This document shows positions 9,183 through 20,654 of a DNA stretch of 64,000 nucleotides, piece after piece. Position numbers and translations under genes: made by a program. The DNA comes from Rana temporaria (taxonomy: Eukaryota > Chordata > Amphibia > Anura > Ranidae). How positions within the stretch are numbered: position 1 is the stretch's first letter; each line of letters begins with the position of its first letter. Under the pieces are notes generated by a model. It worked only from the letters and a program-made list of their open reading frames with translations. It had not been told where the DNA came from and did not search any database. The stretch is from assembly GCF_905171775.1 (NCBI RefSeq), contig NC_053494.1, positions 156,976,456-157,040,455 on the forward strand, in the 5' to 3' direction.

Positions 9183-11009
9183 AAAGTAGGCAAAGGAACT
9201 AGACAGGGCTGTCCCCTTTCCCCTTTACTTTTTGCACTAGCAATTGAACCACTTTCCACAGCAATCCTCACCAACCCTAATATTAAAGGTTACTCATCTG
9301 GACCCGATACATATAAACTAAGCATGTATGCAGATGACATGCTACTCTTCCTCACACAACCGGTCAATACACTTCCTAACCTTCTACAAACCCTAAACAA
9401 TTTTGCATCCATATCAGGCCTCACAGTCAACGTCTCAAAATCAATAGGCATGCCCATCAACATCCCCCCACTAGAATTAGACTCCATACGCTCCTCCTTC
9501 GAATTTTCTTACACCCCAGATTCTCTCCCATACCTAGGTATTTATCTCACCCCTAATCTTGATGACCTCGCAAGTAAAAATTACATCCCGATGTTTCAAA
9601 AATTAAGGGCGACACTTAAAATGTGGAAATCTTTCAAGATCTCTTTCCTCGGTAAAATCACAGCGATTAAAATGACACTCCTCCCAAAATTACTTTATCT
9701 ATTTAGAGCACTCCCCATTAGAATTAATAAATCCCTTATCACCAAATTCCAATCTGATATTAACAAATTTATTTGGTCTGACTCCCACCCCCGTTCTCCT
9801 AGACAAGTATTACATAAATCTCAGAGATCTGGTGGCCTCGGCCTCCCAGACCTTTGGCTATACTACCTCTCAGCAAGATGGACCCAAACAGCACAATGGC
9901 ACATCCCACATTCCAAGATCCCATGGATAGCTTTCGAGAAATCCTCAATATCCCCTTTCACCATCTCAGGGATTCTCTGGGGAAATAAAATCTCAATTCC
10001 ATCCCTAAATTCCCTTAACCAAATTGTAGCACATTCTTATCACTTATGGAAACTCCATAATGGAAAATATAACCTCGTTTCTAAATCCCCACCGTTTGCT
10101 ACATTCATAGGAGACCCAAAATTCATACAAAACTCCACAATAGACCTTTCATGGTGGAAGACTAAAAACCTCACTACACTTAACAAATTTATTATAGGTA
10201 CAAACTTCATCCCCTTCTCCACCCTGAAAGCTAAATATCAGATTCCGGATTCGGAATTCGATAATTTCATCCTTATCAAACAATTTTTCGAAACTCACTT
10301 CAAAACCACAAACACCCAATCCCCCTCTCATTTTGAAAAACTCTGTCGCGATTCCCCCAGGATGAAAGGTTTCATCTCAGAACTTTATTTCATCATGTCT
10401 AACAACACGGAGCCCAATAAATTATCATATATGCTAAAATGGGAACAAGACCTTAACTTTACGTACTCCCCAGTAAACTGGGACAACTGTATAACCAATC
10501 TACACAAATGTACCAGATCTATTGCAATCAAGGAAACAGCCCTAAAAGTGTTTATTAGATGGTATTATACCCCGACCAAACTCCACGCCATTTTTCCCTC
10601 AATCCCCTCCTCTTGCTTTAGAGGCTGCGATGTTTCGGGTTCTTTCCCCCACATTTTTTGGTCTTGCGATAAGGTCAAGAATGTTTGGTCACAGCTTGAA
10701 AGTTTTGTCTCTAAAATTTCAGACAAACCAATCACCCTCACTATACATAACTGTTTACTTTTCTCCCCCATCACGGACCTTTCCACTTGCCATATGAGAC
10801 TCATCCATACATTATGTGTAGCCATACACTGGCTGATTGCATCTCAATGGAAATCCCCAATAATACTCCTAAATCCACTCAAACACAGGATTAACGAGAT
10901 AAATTTGATGGAAAAAATCTCCCATACGCTACAAAACACCATGCACATTTTCAACAATAAATGGTCCCCCTGGTCTGAATATTCACCTCTCTTTTTTAAT
11001 ACAAACTAA
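9183..11009 (+). pseudogene. LINE ORF2 C-terminal part (reverse transcriptase to C-terminus)
   Basis: An open frame of about 608 codons ends in TAA at 11007-11009. It begins just before the RT motif GTRQGCPLSPLLFAL (about 9195), followed by the catalytic YADD box (9327-9338), PYLGIYL near 9530 and a long C-terminal region with an H..FWSCDKVKNVW motif near 10655, as in L1/Tx1-clade ORF2. The endonuclease, the first catalytic aspartate and the RT fingers are missing, so the copy is dead although the remaining frame is undamaged. The in-frame ATG at 9324 is not a real start. Confidence 0.88.
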
Positions 11010-11252
11010 TTTCTTTATTATACCACATTCCCTTTAACATGGCTTCCCTCAATATTCTTTCAAGATCCTCCATAGTTCTTTCCCATCTCTAAGTAAAGCC
11101 TGTTAACCCCAATTGCTTTGCTGTGTCGTATTATATTTCTGTTTCTGATATGTACTTACCACATCTTTTATAATTATGCTGTATCTTTATATTTTTCCAA
11201 CTATGTACCGCTCCCTATCTTTTGCAATAAAAGTTTGTAAACAAAAAAAAAA
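9183..11252 (+). mobile_element. 5'-truncated Tx1/L1-like LINE with poly(A) tail
   Basis: The element starts abruptly inside reverse transcriptase and runs through a short 3' UTR to AATAAAAGTTTGTAAAC and an A-run at 11243-11252. 5' truncation with a poly(A) tail is the usual product of target-primed reverse transcription. I could not identify a convincing target-site duplication. The long intact frame suggests a recent insertion for this window. Confidence 0.85.
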
Positions 11253-11557
11253 GAATAAAGATCACGATTCTCGTTACATAGCATCATCTTTCTATTATAA
11301 AAAAAAAAAAAAAAATTGGGCTAGAAATTTACTTAAAGGGTAACTCCACTTTTGTGGGGGGGAAAAATAGCAAATAAGGAAAAAATATTATAGCGTATAC
11401 AATTGCGACACAAGTCATATTGTAATTGAATGTTATTAAAAATTATCTTTTCAATCTGCAGCTCTGTCATTTTCTGAAAATGCAATATGGCTACGCCCCC
11501 CTGAAACATCTTTTCCTGCTTGGGTGATTGGCTCACCAATTTTCTCAGAAGTTTGCC
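11253..11557. other. Spacer with poly(A) runs and old repeat fragment
   Basis: A second A-run lies at about 11300-11314. The following TTAAAGGGTAACTCCACTTTTG looks like one end of a TTAA-type MITE without a recognised partner. Confidence 0.45.
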
Positions 11558-11561
11558 TTAA

Positions 11562-12323
11562 AGGGGTTGTAAACCAAGGGCCTATGCCCTATAGGCTCAC
11601 TGTGCAAGCCGCTTAGGGCCCCACAATTTACTAGAGGCTCCGCCTGGTGAGAAGTAATTTTCGGACCCTCACCCCGCTTCTCAACTCGCTGTCTGCATGG
11701 GAGAAGCGGTAAGAAGTCAGCAACCCCCGCTTCTCACTTTAATAATGTAAGATGTAATTTCCAGCAGAACGGCCCCCACCCCCACCCCCCCTTCTGAACT
11801 TTAATGCGACATGTCATTTTGCTTAGGGTCCAAGGGAGGTCAGGGTCGGCACTGTGTAAACCTCATGTTTTTTCACCTTAATGCATCCTATGCATTAAGG
11901 TAAAAAAACATCTGTCCATTACCGGCCCCCCCCAGCCCCCCGTTTTACTTACCTGAGCCCTGGAAAGTCCTGCGTCAAGAACGTGCTGGATCTTGTCCGG
12001 GGGTTACCAGCTCTTCATTGGATTGATTCATAGCACCGCAGCCATTGGCTCCCACTGCTGTCAATCAAATCCAACGACGCCGGCGCTGGGGGCAGGGCCG
12101 AGTCCTGCACTCGGCGGCTCTGGGCGCTGAATGCAGGACTCGGGAGCGTGCCCGCAAGGTAACCCTCTTGGGAGAACGCTTCTCAGAGGGGGTTATCTGA
12201 AGTGGGGAGAAGCCAAATAAAATGGCGTTCAGGGCCACTCTGTGCAAAACGAGCTGCACAGTGGAGGTAAGTATGACATGTTTGTTATTTAAAAAAAAAA
12301 ATTATTGAACCTATAGTATCACT
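11562..12323. mobile_element. TTAA-flanked element hosting a hAT
   Basis: The left end AGGGGTTGTAAACC follows TTAA (11558-11561), and TTAA recurs at 12324-12327 after ACCTATAGTATCACT. The interior matches 42807-43488, for example TTTTTTCACCT, ATGCATTCTATGCA, TTTTACTTACCT and CTGCACAGTGGAGGTAAGTAT. It carries 5' splice-site motifs on both strands (- at 11947-11955; + GT at 12267). Confidence 0.65.
11576..11854. mobile_element. Small hAT-like insertion, 279 bp
   Basis: It is flanked by an exact 8-bp direct repeat TGTAAACC (11568-11575 and 11855-11862) that splits the left end of the TTAA element. The terminal inverted repeats are poor, so the class rests mainly on the duplication and on the restored host sequence. 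Confidence 0.65.
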
Positions 12324-12574
12324 TTAAAGTGGTTTTATACCCCTTTAGCACACTTTTTACCTACAGGTAAGCCTATAATAAGTGAGGTCATCGCGACTCC
12401 GGCCACTCACAGTGCTAAATCAAATCCAGTGACACGGGGCCGAGTCATACACTCAGTGGCTATGCACCGGGGAGCGCGCCTGCAAGGTGAGTCCGTCGAG
12501 AGAGAGAGCTTCCCAGAGGGCGTTAGCTGTTACAAAAGTGGAAATACAATCATTAAAACAATATTACCAATATA

Positions 12575-12835
12575 CAGTGAAACCTCAGATTGCGAGTAAC
12601 GCGGTTAACGAGTGTTTCGCAATACGAGCATTTTTTTTTTATTTAGACTTGATTTGCGAGTGTTGTCTCGCAACATGAGCAGGATTCAAGCCTCTGCAGT
12701 GTGCAGTACCGCATTTGGCCAGAGGTGCGGGGGCACCGGAGTAAATCAGAGCCGAGCGGAGCTGATTGGAGCCGATTTGAAATACTTGGAAGAACTTGGA
12801 AATACTCTGGAATAAATGCATAGCTTTACTAAAGG
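12575..12835. repeat. Mariner-like MITE fragment (CAGTGAAACCTCAGATTGCG end)
   Basis: It begins after TA (12573-12574) with an end similar to the element at 4692 (CAGTAAAACCTTGGATTGCG). It continues with TTGCGAGTGTT and CGCAACATGAGC-type sequence. No right terminus was found. Confidence 0.6.
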
Positions 12836-13672
12836 GTAGGTTTTTGCATTTGTTCCACTTTATTACAAATCATATCAGAAACGTACATGCTGTCAGTAGT
12901 GATGGATGGAGCTGCCATGCATCTGGTAGATATGTGGGCGCAGATGTAGTTTGCTGGGTTCTGAAGACTTCCTGATAAATAAAGAGGAGGGGGCTGAGGA
13001 GCTGAATGAGAAATTTCCTACTAATGCATTTTCAATGTCTTTTAAAGCACAATCACATTTTTTTTAATGGAGCAAAATTGTGATGCTGATTATTTTTCTT
13101 CATCGCCTGTTTGCAGAGTGGTTATGTAATGAAGGAGTCATGTGACCAGGGCGTAATTATGCAGCACATTTCCTATCTTGCAGGCACGCATTTTATTAGA
13201 AAATGTATTTGTTAAAAACAAGTTTTACTTTTAAAAAAGGTATTGAATCTCTTCAAGGAAGTCAATTACTTTGCATTATTTTTCCTTGCTGTTGGAGAAT
13301 GTCCCAATAATGAACGTTTCAGTTCTTTTATATGACTTGATTGCTCACGTTTTATTCCAATAGTTGCTTATAATTAAAGTTGTGCGCTGCATCCTAAATA
13401 TAGCGCATTCTTTGTCTGCAAAGCCAAGGGAGCTGCAGATAAGTTTCTCTTCCCAGAATAACCCAATCATCACTTTGTTACTCTTATAATAATCTCCCTT
13501 TAGGGAATTCTCCTTCTCTGAAAGGACTGCACTTGTTTTCAAACTGCGCAACATAGCAACCTTGTGTTAAAAATAATACCGCTCCACTTAATTAATTGGT
13601 GACACGCAGTTTTCGCATGTTTAGACCTGGATAATTTTGTAAAAGAAAAACATGGCTCCGTAACTTGCCCTT
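12836..13672. other. Unrecognised intronic sequence
   Basis: No terminal repeats, coding frame or RNA gene can be supported here. Confidence 0.5.
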
Positions 13673-14022
13673 TTAGGCTCCATGCACACTGAAGCTGATA
13701 AAAGCTATAAAAAAAACGCCAGTAGCTTTGCAGGGAGCATTTCAACGTTTTTTAGCGTTTTTGCAATAGCTTTAATCAGCGTTTTTGAGTGTAGCTTTTT
13801 TCTTTTTTCTTTTTTTTTTAAATGGATAAAAAAAACGCTGGCACCAGCGTTTTTGAACGTTTTTAAGTGTTTTTGGGCGTTTTTGGGCGTTTGGAATTTT
13901 TTTGCGTTTTTTCCCGCCGAAAAACGGCACTTTGAATGCAAATTTCGGGGCGTTCAGAAAAAAGCCAATAAACTCCAAAGCTCATTAACACTAAAAAACG
14001 CCCAGGTGTGAATGGGCACATA

Positions 14023-14985
14023 CAGTACAGACCAAAAGTTTGGACACACCTTCTCATTCAAAGAGTTTTCTTTATTTTCATGACTATGAAAATTGTAGAT
14101 TCACACTGAAGGCATCAAAACTCTGAATTAACACATGTGGAATTATACATAACAAAAAAGTGTGAAACAACTGAAAATATATTTCATATTCTAGGTTCTT
14201 CAAAGTAGCCACCTTTTGCTTTGATTACTGCTTGGCACACTCTTGGCATTCTCTTGATGAGCTTCAAGGGGTAGTCACCTGGTGCAGCACCCCATCACTC
14301 TGCTTCTTGGTCAAATAGCTCTTACACAGCCTGGAGGTGTGTTTGGGGTCATTGTCCTGTTGAAAAATAAATGATGGTCCAACTAAACGCAAACCGGATG
14401 GAATAGCATGCCGCTGCAAGATGCTGTGGTAGCCATGCTGGTTCAGTATGCCTTCAATTTTTAATAAATCCCCAACCGTGTCACCAGCAAAGCACCATCA
14501 CACCTCCTCCTCCATGCTTCACGGTGGGAACCAAGCATGTAGAGTCCATCCGTTCACCTTTTCTGCGTCGCACAAAGACACGGGGGTTGGAACCAAAGAT
14601 CTCAAGTTTGGACTCATCAGACCAAAGCACAGATTTCCACTGGTCTAATGTCCATTCCTTGTGTTCTTTATCCAAACAAGTCTCTTCTGCTTGTTGCCTT
14701 TCTTTAGCAGTGGTTTCCTAGCAGATATTCTACCATGAAGGCCGGATTCACACAGTCTCCTCTTAACAGTTCTAGAGATGTGTCTGCTGCAAAAGGTGGC
14801 TACTTTGAAGAACCTAGAATATGAAATATATTTTCAGTTGTTTCACACTTTTTTGTTATGTATAATTCCACATGTGTTAATTCATAGTTTTGATGCCTTC
14901 AGTGTGAATCTACAATTTTCATAGTCATGAAAATAAAGAAAACTCTTTGAATGAGAAGGTGTGTCCAAACTTTTGGTCTGTACTG
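14023..14985 (-). mobile_element. Internally deleted Tc1 element, 963 bp
   Basis: The ends CAGTACAGACCAAAAGTTTG and its inverse at 14966-14985 are flanked by TA (14021-14022 and 14986-14987). The inverted repeats are long (more than 100 bp, with TCACACTGAAGGCATCAAAA inside). This end sequence resembles a widespread vertebrate Tc1 family. The - strand carries a transposase fragment. Confidence 0.93.
14481..14675 (-). pseudogene. Tc1 transposase fragment
   Basis: The - strand frame contains W..VLWSDESK, EIFGSN, VFVRR and TVKHGGGGVMV, the segment around the first catalytic aspartate of Tc1 DDE transposases. The N-terminal DNA-binding domain and the last catalytic residue are absent, so it cannot be functional. 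Confidence 0.85.
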
Positions 14986-15215
14986 TAGGCTAACATAGAG
15001 TTCAGTTTATGGGATAAAAAAAAAAAAGCCAAAACGCCAATAAACTGCAGTTTATCAGCTTCAGTGTGCATGGAGCCTTAGCGTTGCACCTGACACCTAC
15101 ATGCTACATTTCCTCCAAGGGATACTTTGGTTTTGTGAACATTTATGTATGTGCTGAGAAGATTCAAAGGCTTTAGTAAACAGAACTCCATGTGAAAAAA
15201 ATACAGATTACTTTA

Positions 15216-15600
15216 TTATCCACTTGACCTCCGGAAGATTTACCCCCCTTCATGACCAGGCCTTTTTTTTCCATACGGCACTGCATTATTTTAACTGACA
15301 ATTGTGCGGTCGTGCGACGCTGTACCCAAATAAAGTTTATGTAGTCTTTTTTCCCACAAATAGAGCTTTCTTTTGGTGGTATTTGATCACCTCTGTGGTT
15401 TTTATTTTTTGCGCTATATGCAAAAAAATACAGACAATTTTGAAAAAAAAAACAATAATATTTTTAACTTTTTGCTATAATAAATATCCCCCCCCAAATT
15501 TTTTTAAATTTACACACAAAAAAAATATATACACACACATATATATATATACACACACATAAATAAATAAATATATATACACACATATTGAAAATTGCTT
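15216..15600. repeat. Truncated CCACTT-family element
   Basis: It starts TTATCCACTTGACC and contains the block ACAAATAGAGCTTTC...GTATTTGATCACCTCTG, shared with 18009, 19731, 53781 and 60943. It ends in a (TA/CA)n tract at about 15525-15590. Confidence 0.7.
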
Positions 15601-15622
15601 GATTCTCCCATCAACACAGTCA

Positions 15623-15976
15623 AGCCTCGTACACACGACCGGTTTCCCTGCCAGAAAAACTGCCAGGAGAGCTTTTGGCTGGGAAAACCAGTTTATGCTT
15701 CCTCGCAGTTTTCCCGGCGGGTAAATAGAGAACCTGCTCTCTATTTTCCCACTAGGATTCCCAGCGGTTTTAAACCTGGCAGTTTTCCTATGGGGAACAC
15801 TGCGAGGGAGCATACACACGGCCGGGATTCCCGGCCAAAGCTCTCCTCGCAGTTTTCCCGACGGGAAACCCAGCCGCGTGTACACGGAGAAACTTACCGA
15901 GCAGGTTCTCGGTTTTCCCGTCGGGATTCCCGGCGGACTTTATACCGCCGGGAATCCTGGTTGTGTGTACAGGGCT
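15623..15976. mobile_element. GGCCTCG-family MITE variant, 354 bp, TSD TCA
   Basis: The ends AGCCTCGTACACACGACC and GGTTGTGTGTACAGGGCT are flanked by TCA (15620-15622 and 15977-15979). The interior differs from the short copies (CAGTTTTCCCGGCGGG repeats). The flanks CCCATCAACACAG and CAGTGTTGATGGG are themselves inverse, so it seems to have landed at the centre of an older palindrome. Confidence 0.85.
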
Positions 15977-15979
15977 TCA

Positions 15980-16490
15980 GTGTTGATGGGGGAATTTATC
16001 CCACAGCACCATTATGTTCTGCCGGCAGGGAGTCTTCCCTTTCTGGCAGAACTCAATTAGTGTTGCCAGCAACAGCCGGTGACGCTATACTTTCAGGAAA
16101 ACCGAAAACAGGCTGGTTGTACACAAGTCCATCGATACATCAGCTTGTCCAGGGTGCCCAAACATGGATCGAAATTCGTCTGGTCCCTGCTGAACTGGCT
16201 AAATTTTGATCAATGTATGGCCGGCTTTTTCAGTTTCTTATCCACATTATCAGCAGACTTATTGGTATTGTGTATATTACCAAGTGTAGTAAGGAAGATG
16301 TTTGTCACCTCGTTAAGGACTTGTGGCTTTCCTCTTAGGTGTAAGAGGTAAATGGATAAGATATGTTTATTGTACATATGGATTTATCTGACAAAATATA
16401 GAAAGTCTACTGTATGCAAGTTCTCAGTTGTACCTTTTTAAATTGTACATGTGAGATGGAATATATGATTGATCATTTTGTATTTTGCAG
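15980..16490 (+). other. End of the preceding intron, with splice acceptor
   Basis: No element is recognised apart from the palindrome flank at 15977-16000. The 3' end (TTTTGTATTTTGCAG, 16476-16490) is a good polypyrimidine tract and AG acceptor for the exon that follows. Confidence 0.7.
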
Positions 16491-16633
16491 GAAGTACATG
16501 TCATACCACCACCCTCCCTACGCTAGTACGAACCCCGAGTCTCATGATGCAGCCAACCCTGGATATCAAACCATTTGTATCATTTCCAATGGATAACAGT
16601 GCTAGTGTTGGTCTTTTCCCAAACTTTAACACG
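16491..16633 (+). CDS. znf385b: ZNF385B internal exon (linker region)
   Basis: The exon is 143 bp, bounded by TTTTGCAG and GTAAGTA. It enters in phase 1 (GA completes a glycine codon begun in the previous exon) and leaves in phase 0. The 47 full codons contain STCHTTTLPTLVRTPS, MMQPTLDIKPF and VGLFPNFNT. I recognise this as the conserved linker between the first and second U1/matrin-like C2H2 fingers of ZNF385B; the paralogue ZNF385D has a similar but more different linker. The protein is a nuclear zinc-finger factor, and double-stranded RNA binding is typical of this finger class. Frame and phase join exactly with 63488-63598. Upstream exons lie outside the window. Confidence 0.92.
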
Positions 16634-17352
16634 GTAAGTAGCATCACCATTTTCCACTGTATGTTAATTTTATGAATTTAATATAAGGGCAACAATGTGA
16701 AGAACAATTATGATGATTTTCTCATGACTTTCACATGTTTACGTTTAAAGTTTGATTTCCATGTTTAAGTTATTATATTTAATATAAAGTAAAATTGAGG
16801 TGAAGCTATAGTGATTTTCAACCTTCAATTAAGTGTAGGCTAAATTTTATTTTATTTTTTTTCCCTGCATGTGATTGGGTATTCTTGGAAAAGTAAAACT
16901 TTACCACATTTACTAAACTCTCTTGCAGTGTGCAACTTCATTTGCCTTTAGTACATCAACCCCCCTAGACTTCCATTATAAAAACGTATATCAATATGCC
17001 AATAACACGGGTTCCTGGAGTAGGTTAAAGGATAGCGGGTGCTTCAGCAACAGCCAGCTGGAGACTGGAAACTTCACAGATCAATGTACATTTGCCAGCA
17101 CACCATGGATCTTCGAGTAACGTCCAAAGGGGCAACTCTTGCTTTGAATAAAACCTTTGGATGTTATTTGAAGATCCATATGGTGTGCTGGCAAATATGT
17201 ATGTTGTTCCATTATAAAAATGAGCAGTGATACACAATCACTTTGCAGCACTGCAAAGCAGGAAGTAGAGACTGCATATGTCATCAACAAACTTACTATT
17301 CACAGGTTTTAAAAAAAATTATAAATTCTAAATAAATATATATTTAAATAAT
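16634..17352. other. Intron start with old repeat and a small hairpin
   Basis: At about 16860-16960 is a fragment of the CATGTGATTGGGTATTC / TTTACTAAA repeat. At 17085-17205 an imperfect inverted repeat (TTGCCAGCACACCATGGATC and its inverse) could fold into a hairpin with arms of about 55 bp. Confidence 0.6.
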
Positions 17353-17355
17353 TAA

Positions 17356-17909
17356 GGGCCAGATCCAGAGAGAATTACATCCGCGCAGCGTATCAGAGAT
17401 ACGCTACGCCGCTGTACCTTACCTGGCGGAATTTCGAATCCTCAACGATTTTGCGCCGTAAGTTACGGCGGTGTAGTGTATTTCTGGCGGCGGAATTCAA
17501 ATCGGCGATTAGGGGGCGTGATTCATTTAAATGAAGCGCGTCCCCGCGCCGAATGAACTGCACATGCGTCGTCCTGAAATTTGCCGCCATGCATTGCGCT
17601 AGGACGTAATTTTTTTAACTTAGATGTGAGTTACGTCCATCCCTATTCACGGACGACTTACGCAAAAAAAATTAAAATTTCAAATTTCGACGTGGGAACG
17701 ACGGACATACTTAACATGGCAAGTCTATCTATACGCCGCAAAATACCAGCTTTAACTATACGCCGGAAAAAGCCGACTACAGACGACGTTAGAAAATGCG
17801 ACGGCCGCGCGTACGTTCGTGGATCGTCGTAAATCGCTAATTTACATACCCGACGCGGAAAACGACGCGAACTCCACCCAGCGGCGTACTTGCTCTGTGG
17901 ATCTGCCCC
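17356..17909. mobile_element. Harbinger-like MITE (GGGCCAGATCC ends), 554 bp, TSD TAA
   Basis: The ends GGGCCAGATCCAGAG and CTCTGTGGATCTGCCCC are inverse with small differences and flanked by TAA (17353-17355 and 17910-17912). The interior is CG-rich with many TACG/CGTA steps and partial palindromy. Confidence 0.8.
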
Positions 17910-18008
17910 TAAATATTTAAACAATATTTAAATATAATTATAAAAAAAAATAAAAATCTTGCAATGAGACCTTCTTTTCAAAGTAATCTATGATACAGCT
18001 TATCTTAA

Positions 18009-18864
18009 CCACTTAGGGACCTGAAGATTTACCCCCTTAATGACCCGGGCCATTTTTTGCGATACGTCACTGCATCAACTTTAACTGATAATTGCGCGGT
18101 CGTGTGACTCTGTAACCAAAAAAAATTATGTCCTTTTTTTCCCCACAAATAGAGCTTTCTTTTGGTGGTATTTGATCACCTCTGTGGTTTTTATTTTTTG
18201 TGCTATGTACAAAAAAAGACAGACAATTTTGAAAAAAGAAAACAATATTTTTTACTTTTTGCTATAATAAATATCCCCCCAAAAATAAAAAATAAACAAA
18301 TTTTTATATACAAATCAGTTTGCATGTATTTTTCTGCATATTTTTGTTAAAATAGGGGATATATTTATGGCATTTTTATTATATATTTTTTTACTACTAA
18401 TGGCGGTTATCAGCGATTTTCTGCAGGACTGCAACTTTGCGGAGGACAGATCGGACACTTTTTTGGGACCACTGACATCTATACAGCGATCAGTGCTATA
18501 AAAATGCACTGTTTACTGTATAAATTGCACGGGCAGGGAAGGGGTTAACACTAGGGGGTGATCAAGGGGTTAAATGTGTTTCCTGGGAGGTGTTCCTAAC
18601 TGACTGGGAGTACAGAGTGATCGCTGTTTCTGATCACTAGGAACAGACAATCACTCTCTACCTCCTGGCAGAATGAGGATCTGTTTGTTTACATTGACAG
18701 ATCCCCTCTCTGGCTCTCTGTGGAGCAATCACAAGTGGGCGGTGAACAACACGACCGCTGGACACGCCCATCAGCTCCCTTCCCCCGACATACACCTGCA
18801 GTGATTTGCGGGAACGAGGCGACCTGCCGCAATATAATGACAGCGGCTGGTCAGCAATTGGTAA
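18009..18864. mobile_element. CCACTT-family TTAA element
   Basis: TTAA (18005-18008) precedes CCACTTAGGGACC. The body contains the shared block near 18145-18195 (ACAAATAGAGCTTTC...GATCACCTCTG), GCGATCAGTGCTATAAAAATGC and AAGGGGTTAACACTAGGG. The right end CGGCTGGTCAGCAATTGGTAA is a degenerate form of the family end. Confidence 0.7.
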
Positions 18865-18904
18865 AAAAAAAGACATTGAGCACACTATACACTCCCTGTA
18901 ATTA

Positions 18905-19703
18905 GGCCTCATGCACACTGGATGTTTTAAAAACGCCAGCGCTATAGCAGCGCTAAAAACGAGTTTAGCCGCGTATTTTACATTAGCGCTGTTGCGCGTT
19001 TTTGCCCATGTTTTTGGACGTAAGCTTTTTTGGGTGTTTTTTTTTTTATTTAAAATACTCCCTAAAAACGCCTAAAAAGGTCAAATGCAGCCAAACGCGA
19101 CTTGACGCATTTAGCTGTGTTTTTTTGTCTTCAAATCAATTTCACACTCAGGCGTTTAAGCGCTAAAAATAGCACCTGAAAAGCCTCTTAAGCCAGCCCG
19201 GTGTGAAAGCCTGAGTGCTTTCGCACTGGGGGCGGTGCGCTTGCAGGACTGGAAAAAAAAGTCCTGCAAGAAGCATCTTTGGAGTGGTGCGGGAGCAGTG
19301 TATACACCGCTCCTTCACCACCCCTGTCCATTGAAATGAATAGGCAGCGCTGCCAAAGCGCCTACAAAGCAATTCGGCAGCGCCGCAACATGGGCGATAT
19401 TAACCCATTTTCCGGCCCAGAGAAAAGGTTAATAGCGCCCATGTTGCGGCGCTGCCGAATTACCGCTGACGCCCACACCGCCACCATGTGAAAGGGGTCT
19501 TACAGCTTGTTTTTACTGCTCCTGGAAGCACATGCTGTCGTTTTTTTCGATTGCCCCTATACACGTATGCCTCCAAATCCCTCTGACAGTTTATGTGTGC
19601 ATGGACACATAGGCTAACATGGAGGGGCTTTTAGAGGCAGGTAAAAAAAAAACGTCAATCAACCATAACAGCAGCTGTAAAAATGTCCTGTGTGCATGAG
19701 CCC
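18905..19703. mobile_element. Harbinger-like MITE (GGCCTCATGCACAC ends) with a nested MITE
   Basis: The ends GGCCTCATGCACAC and GTGTGCATGAGCCC are flanked by TTA (18902-18904 and 19704-19706). It is related to 13676. Within it, 19191-19499 looks like a degraded GGCCCCTTTCACAC element: CGGTGTGAAAGCC on the left, ATGTGAAAGGGGTC on the right, TTA on both sides. Confidence 0.8.
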
Positions 19704-19730
19704 TTAAACCCAGCAAAGGTTTCTTCTTAA

Positions 19731-20645
19731 CCACTTAACCCCCGTACCATATTGCTGGTCAAAGACCAGAGCACTTTTTGCGATTCGGCACTGCGTCGCT
19801 TTAACTGACACTTGCGCGGTCTTGCAACGTGGCTCCCAAACAAAATTGGCGTCCTTTTTCCCCCACAAATAGAGCTTTCTTTTGGTGATATTTGATCACC
19901 TCTGCGGTTTTTATTTTTTGCGCTATAAACAAAGATAGAGCGACAATTTTGAAATAAAATAATATTTTTTACTTTTTGCTATAATAAATATCTCCCAAAA
20001 ATATATATAAAAAAAAACATTTTTTCCTCAGTTTAGGCCGATACGTATTCTTCTACATATTTTTCGTGAAAAAAAATCGCAATAAGCATTTATTGATTGG
20101 TTTGCGCAAAGGTTATAGCGTTTACAAAATAGGGGGGAATTTTTATGGCATTTTTATTAATATTTTTTTTTTTACTAGTAATGGCAGCGATCAGCAATTT
20201 TTTTCGGTACTGCGACATTATGGCGGACACTTCGGACACTTTTGACACATTTTTGGGACCATTGGCATTTTTATAGCGATCAGTGCTATAAAAATGCATT
20301 GGATTACTATAAAAATGCCACTGGCAGTGAAGGGGTTAACACTAGGGGCGGGGAAGGGGTTAAGTGTGGCCTCACTAGGGGAAATGACTGATCTTCTGTT
20401 CATACATTGTATGAACAGAAGATCAGCATTTCTCTCCCTGACAGGACCGGGAGCTGTGTGTTTACAGCGATCACGTGTGCCCGGCGGCGATCGCGCCCGC
20501 CGGGCACACGCACGGGAGTCGGGGGCGAGCGGGCGGCGCGCACGCGCCCCTAGTGGCCTGCGCGAGAGCCGACGTATAGCTACGGGCTCTCGCACAGGGG
20601 AGCCAACCTGCCGCCGTAAAATGACGGCGGCTGGTCGGCAAGTAG
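19731..20645. mobile_element. CCACTT-family TTAA element, 915 bp
   Basis: It is flanked by TTAA (19727-19730 and 20646-20649). The left end is CCACTTAACCCCC and the right end GACGGCGGCTGGTCGGCAAG followed by TAG. It holds the shared block near 19866-19920 and a hairpin at 20392-20430 (GATCTTCTGTTCATACA and its inverse). GC content rises strongly at the right end (20450-20640). Confidence 0.8.
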
Positions 20646-20654
20646 TTAATAGAA

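Larger units (their letters stand above)
13676..15077. mobile_element. Harbinger-like MITE (GGCTCCATGCACAC ends) hosting a Tc1
   Basis: The ends GGCTCCATGCACACTGAAGC and GCTTCAGTGTGCATGGAGCC are perfect inverses flanked by TTA (13673-13675 and 15078-15080). Without the Tc1 (14023-14985) it is about 437 bp of T-rich GCGTTTTT-type sequence. A related GGCCTCATGCACAC element is at 18905. Confidence 0.9.

Noticed and set aside
9324..9326. ATG at 9324 as a true start codon
   Set aside because: It lies inside reverse transcriptase, next to the YADD box, and the conserved RT frame continues upstream to about 9183.
15595..16209. 204-codon frame on +
   Set aside because: It spans a palindromic MITE and its flanks; no recognisable domain, and the reverse strand is open as well.
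16469..16675. Reading the exon ORF as a stand-alone 68-residue gene
   Set aside because: Its first and last residues lie in intron sequence; splice sites at 16490/16491 and 16633/16634 show that it is an internal exon.
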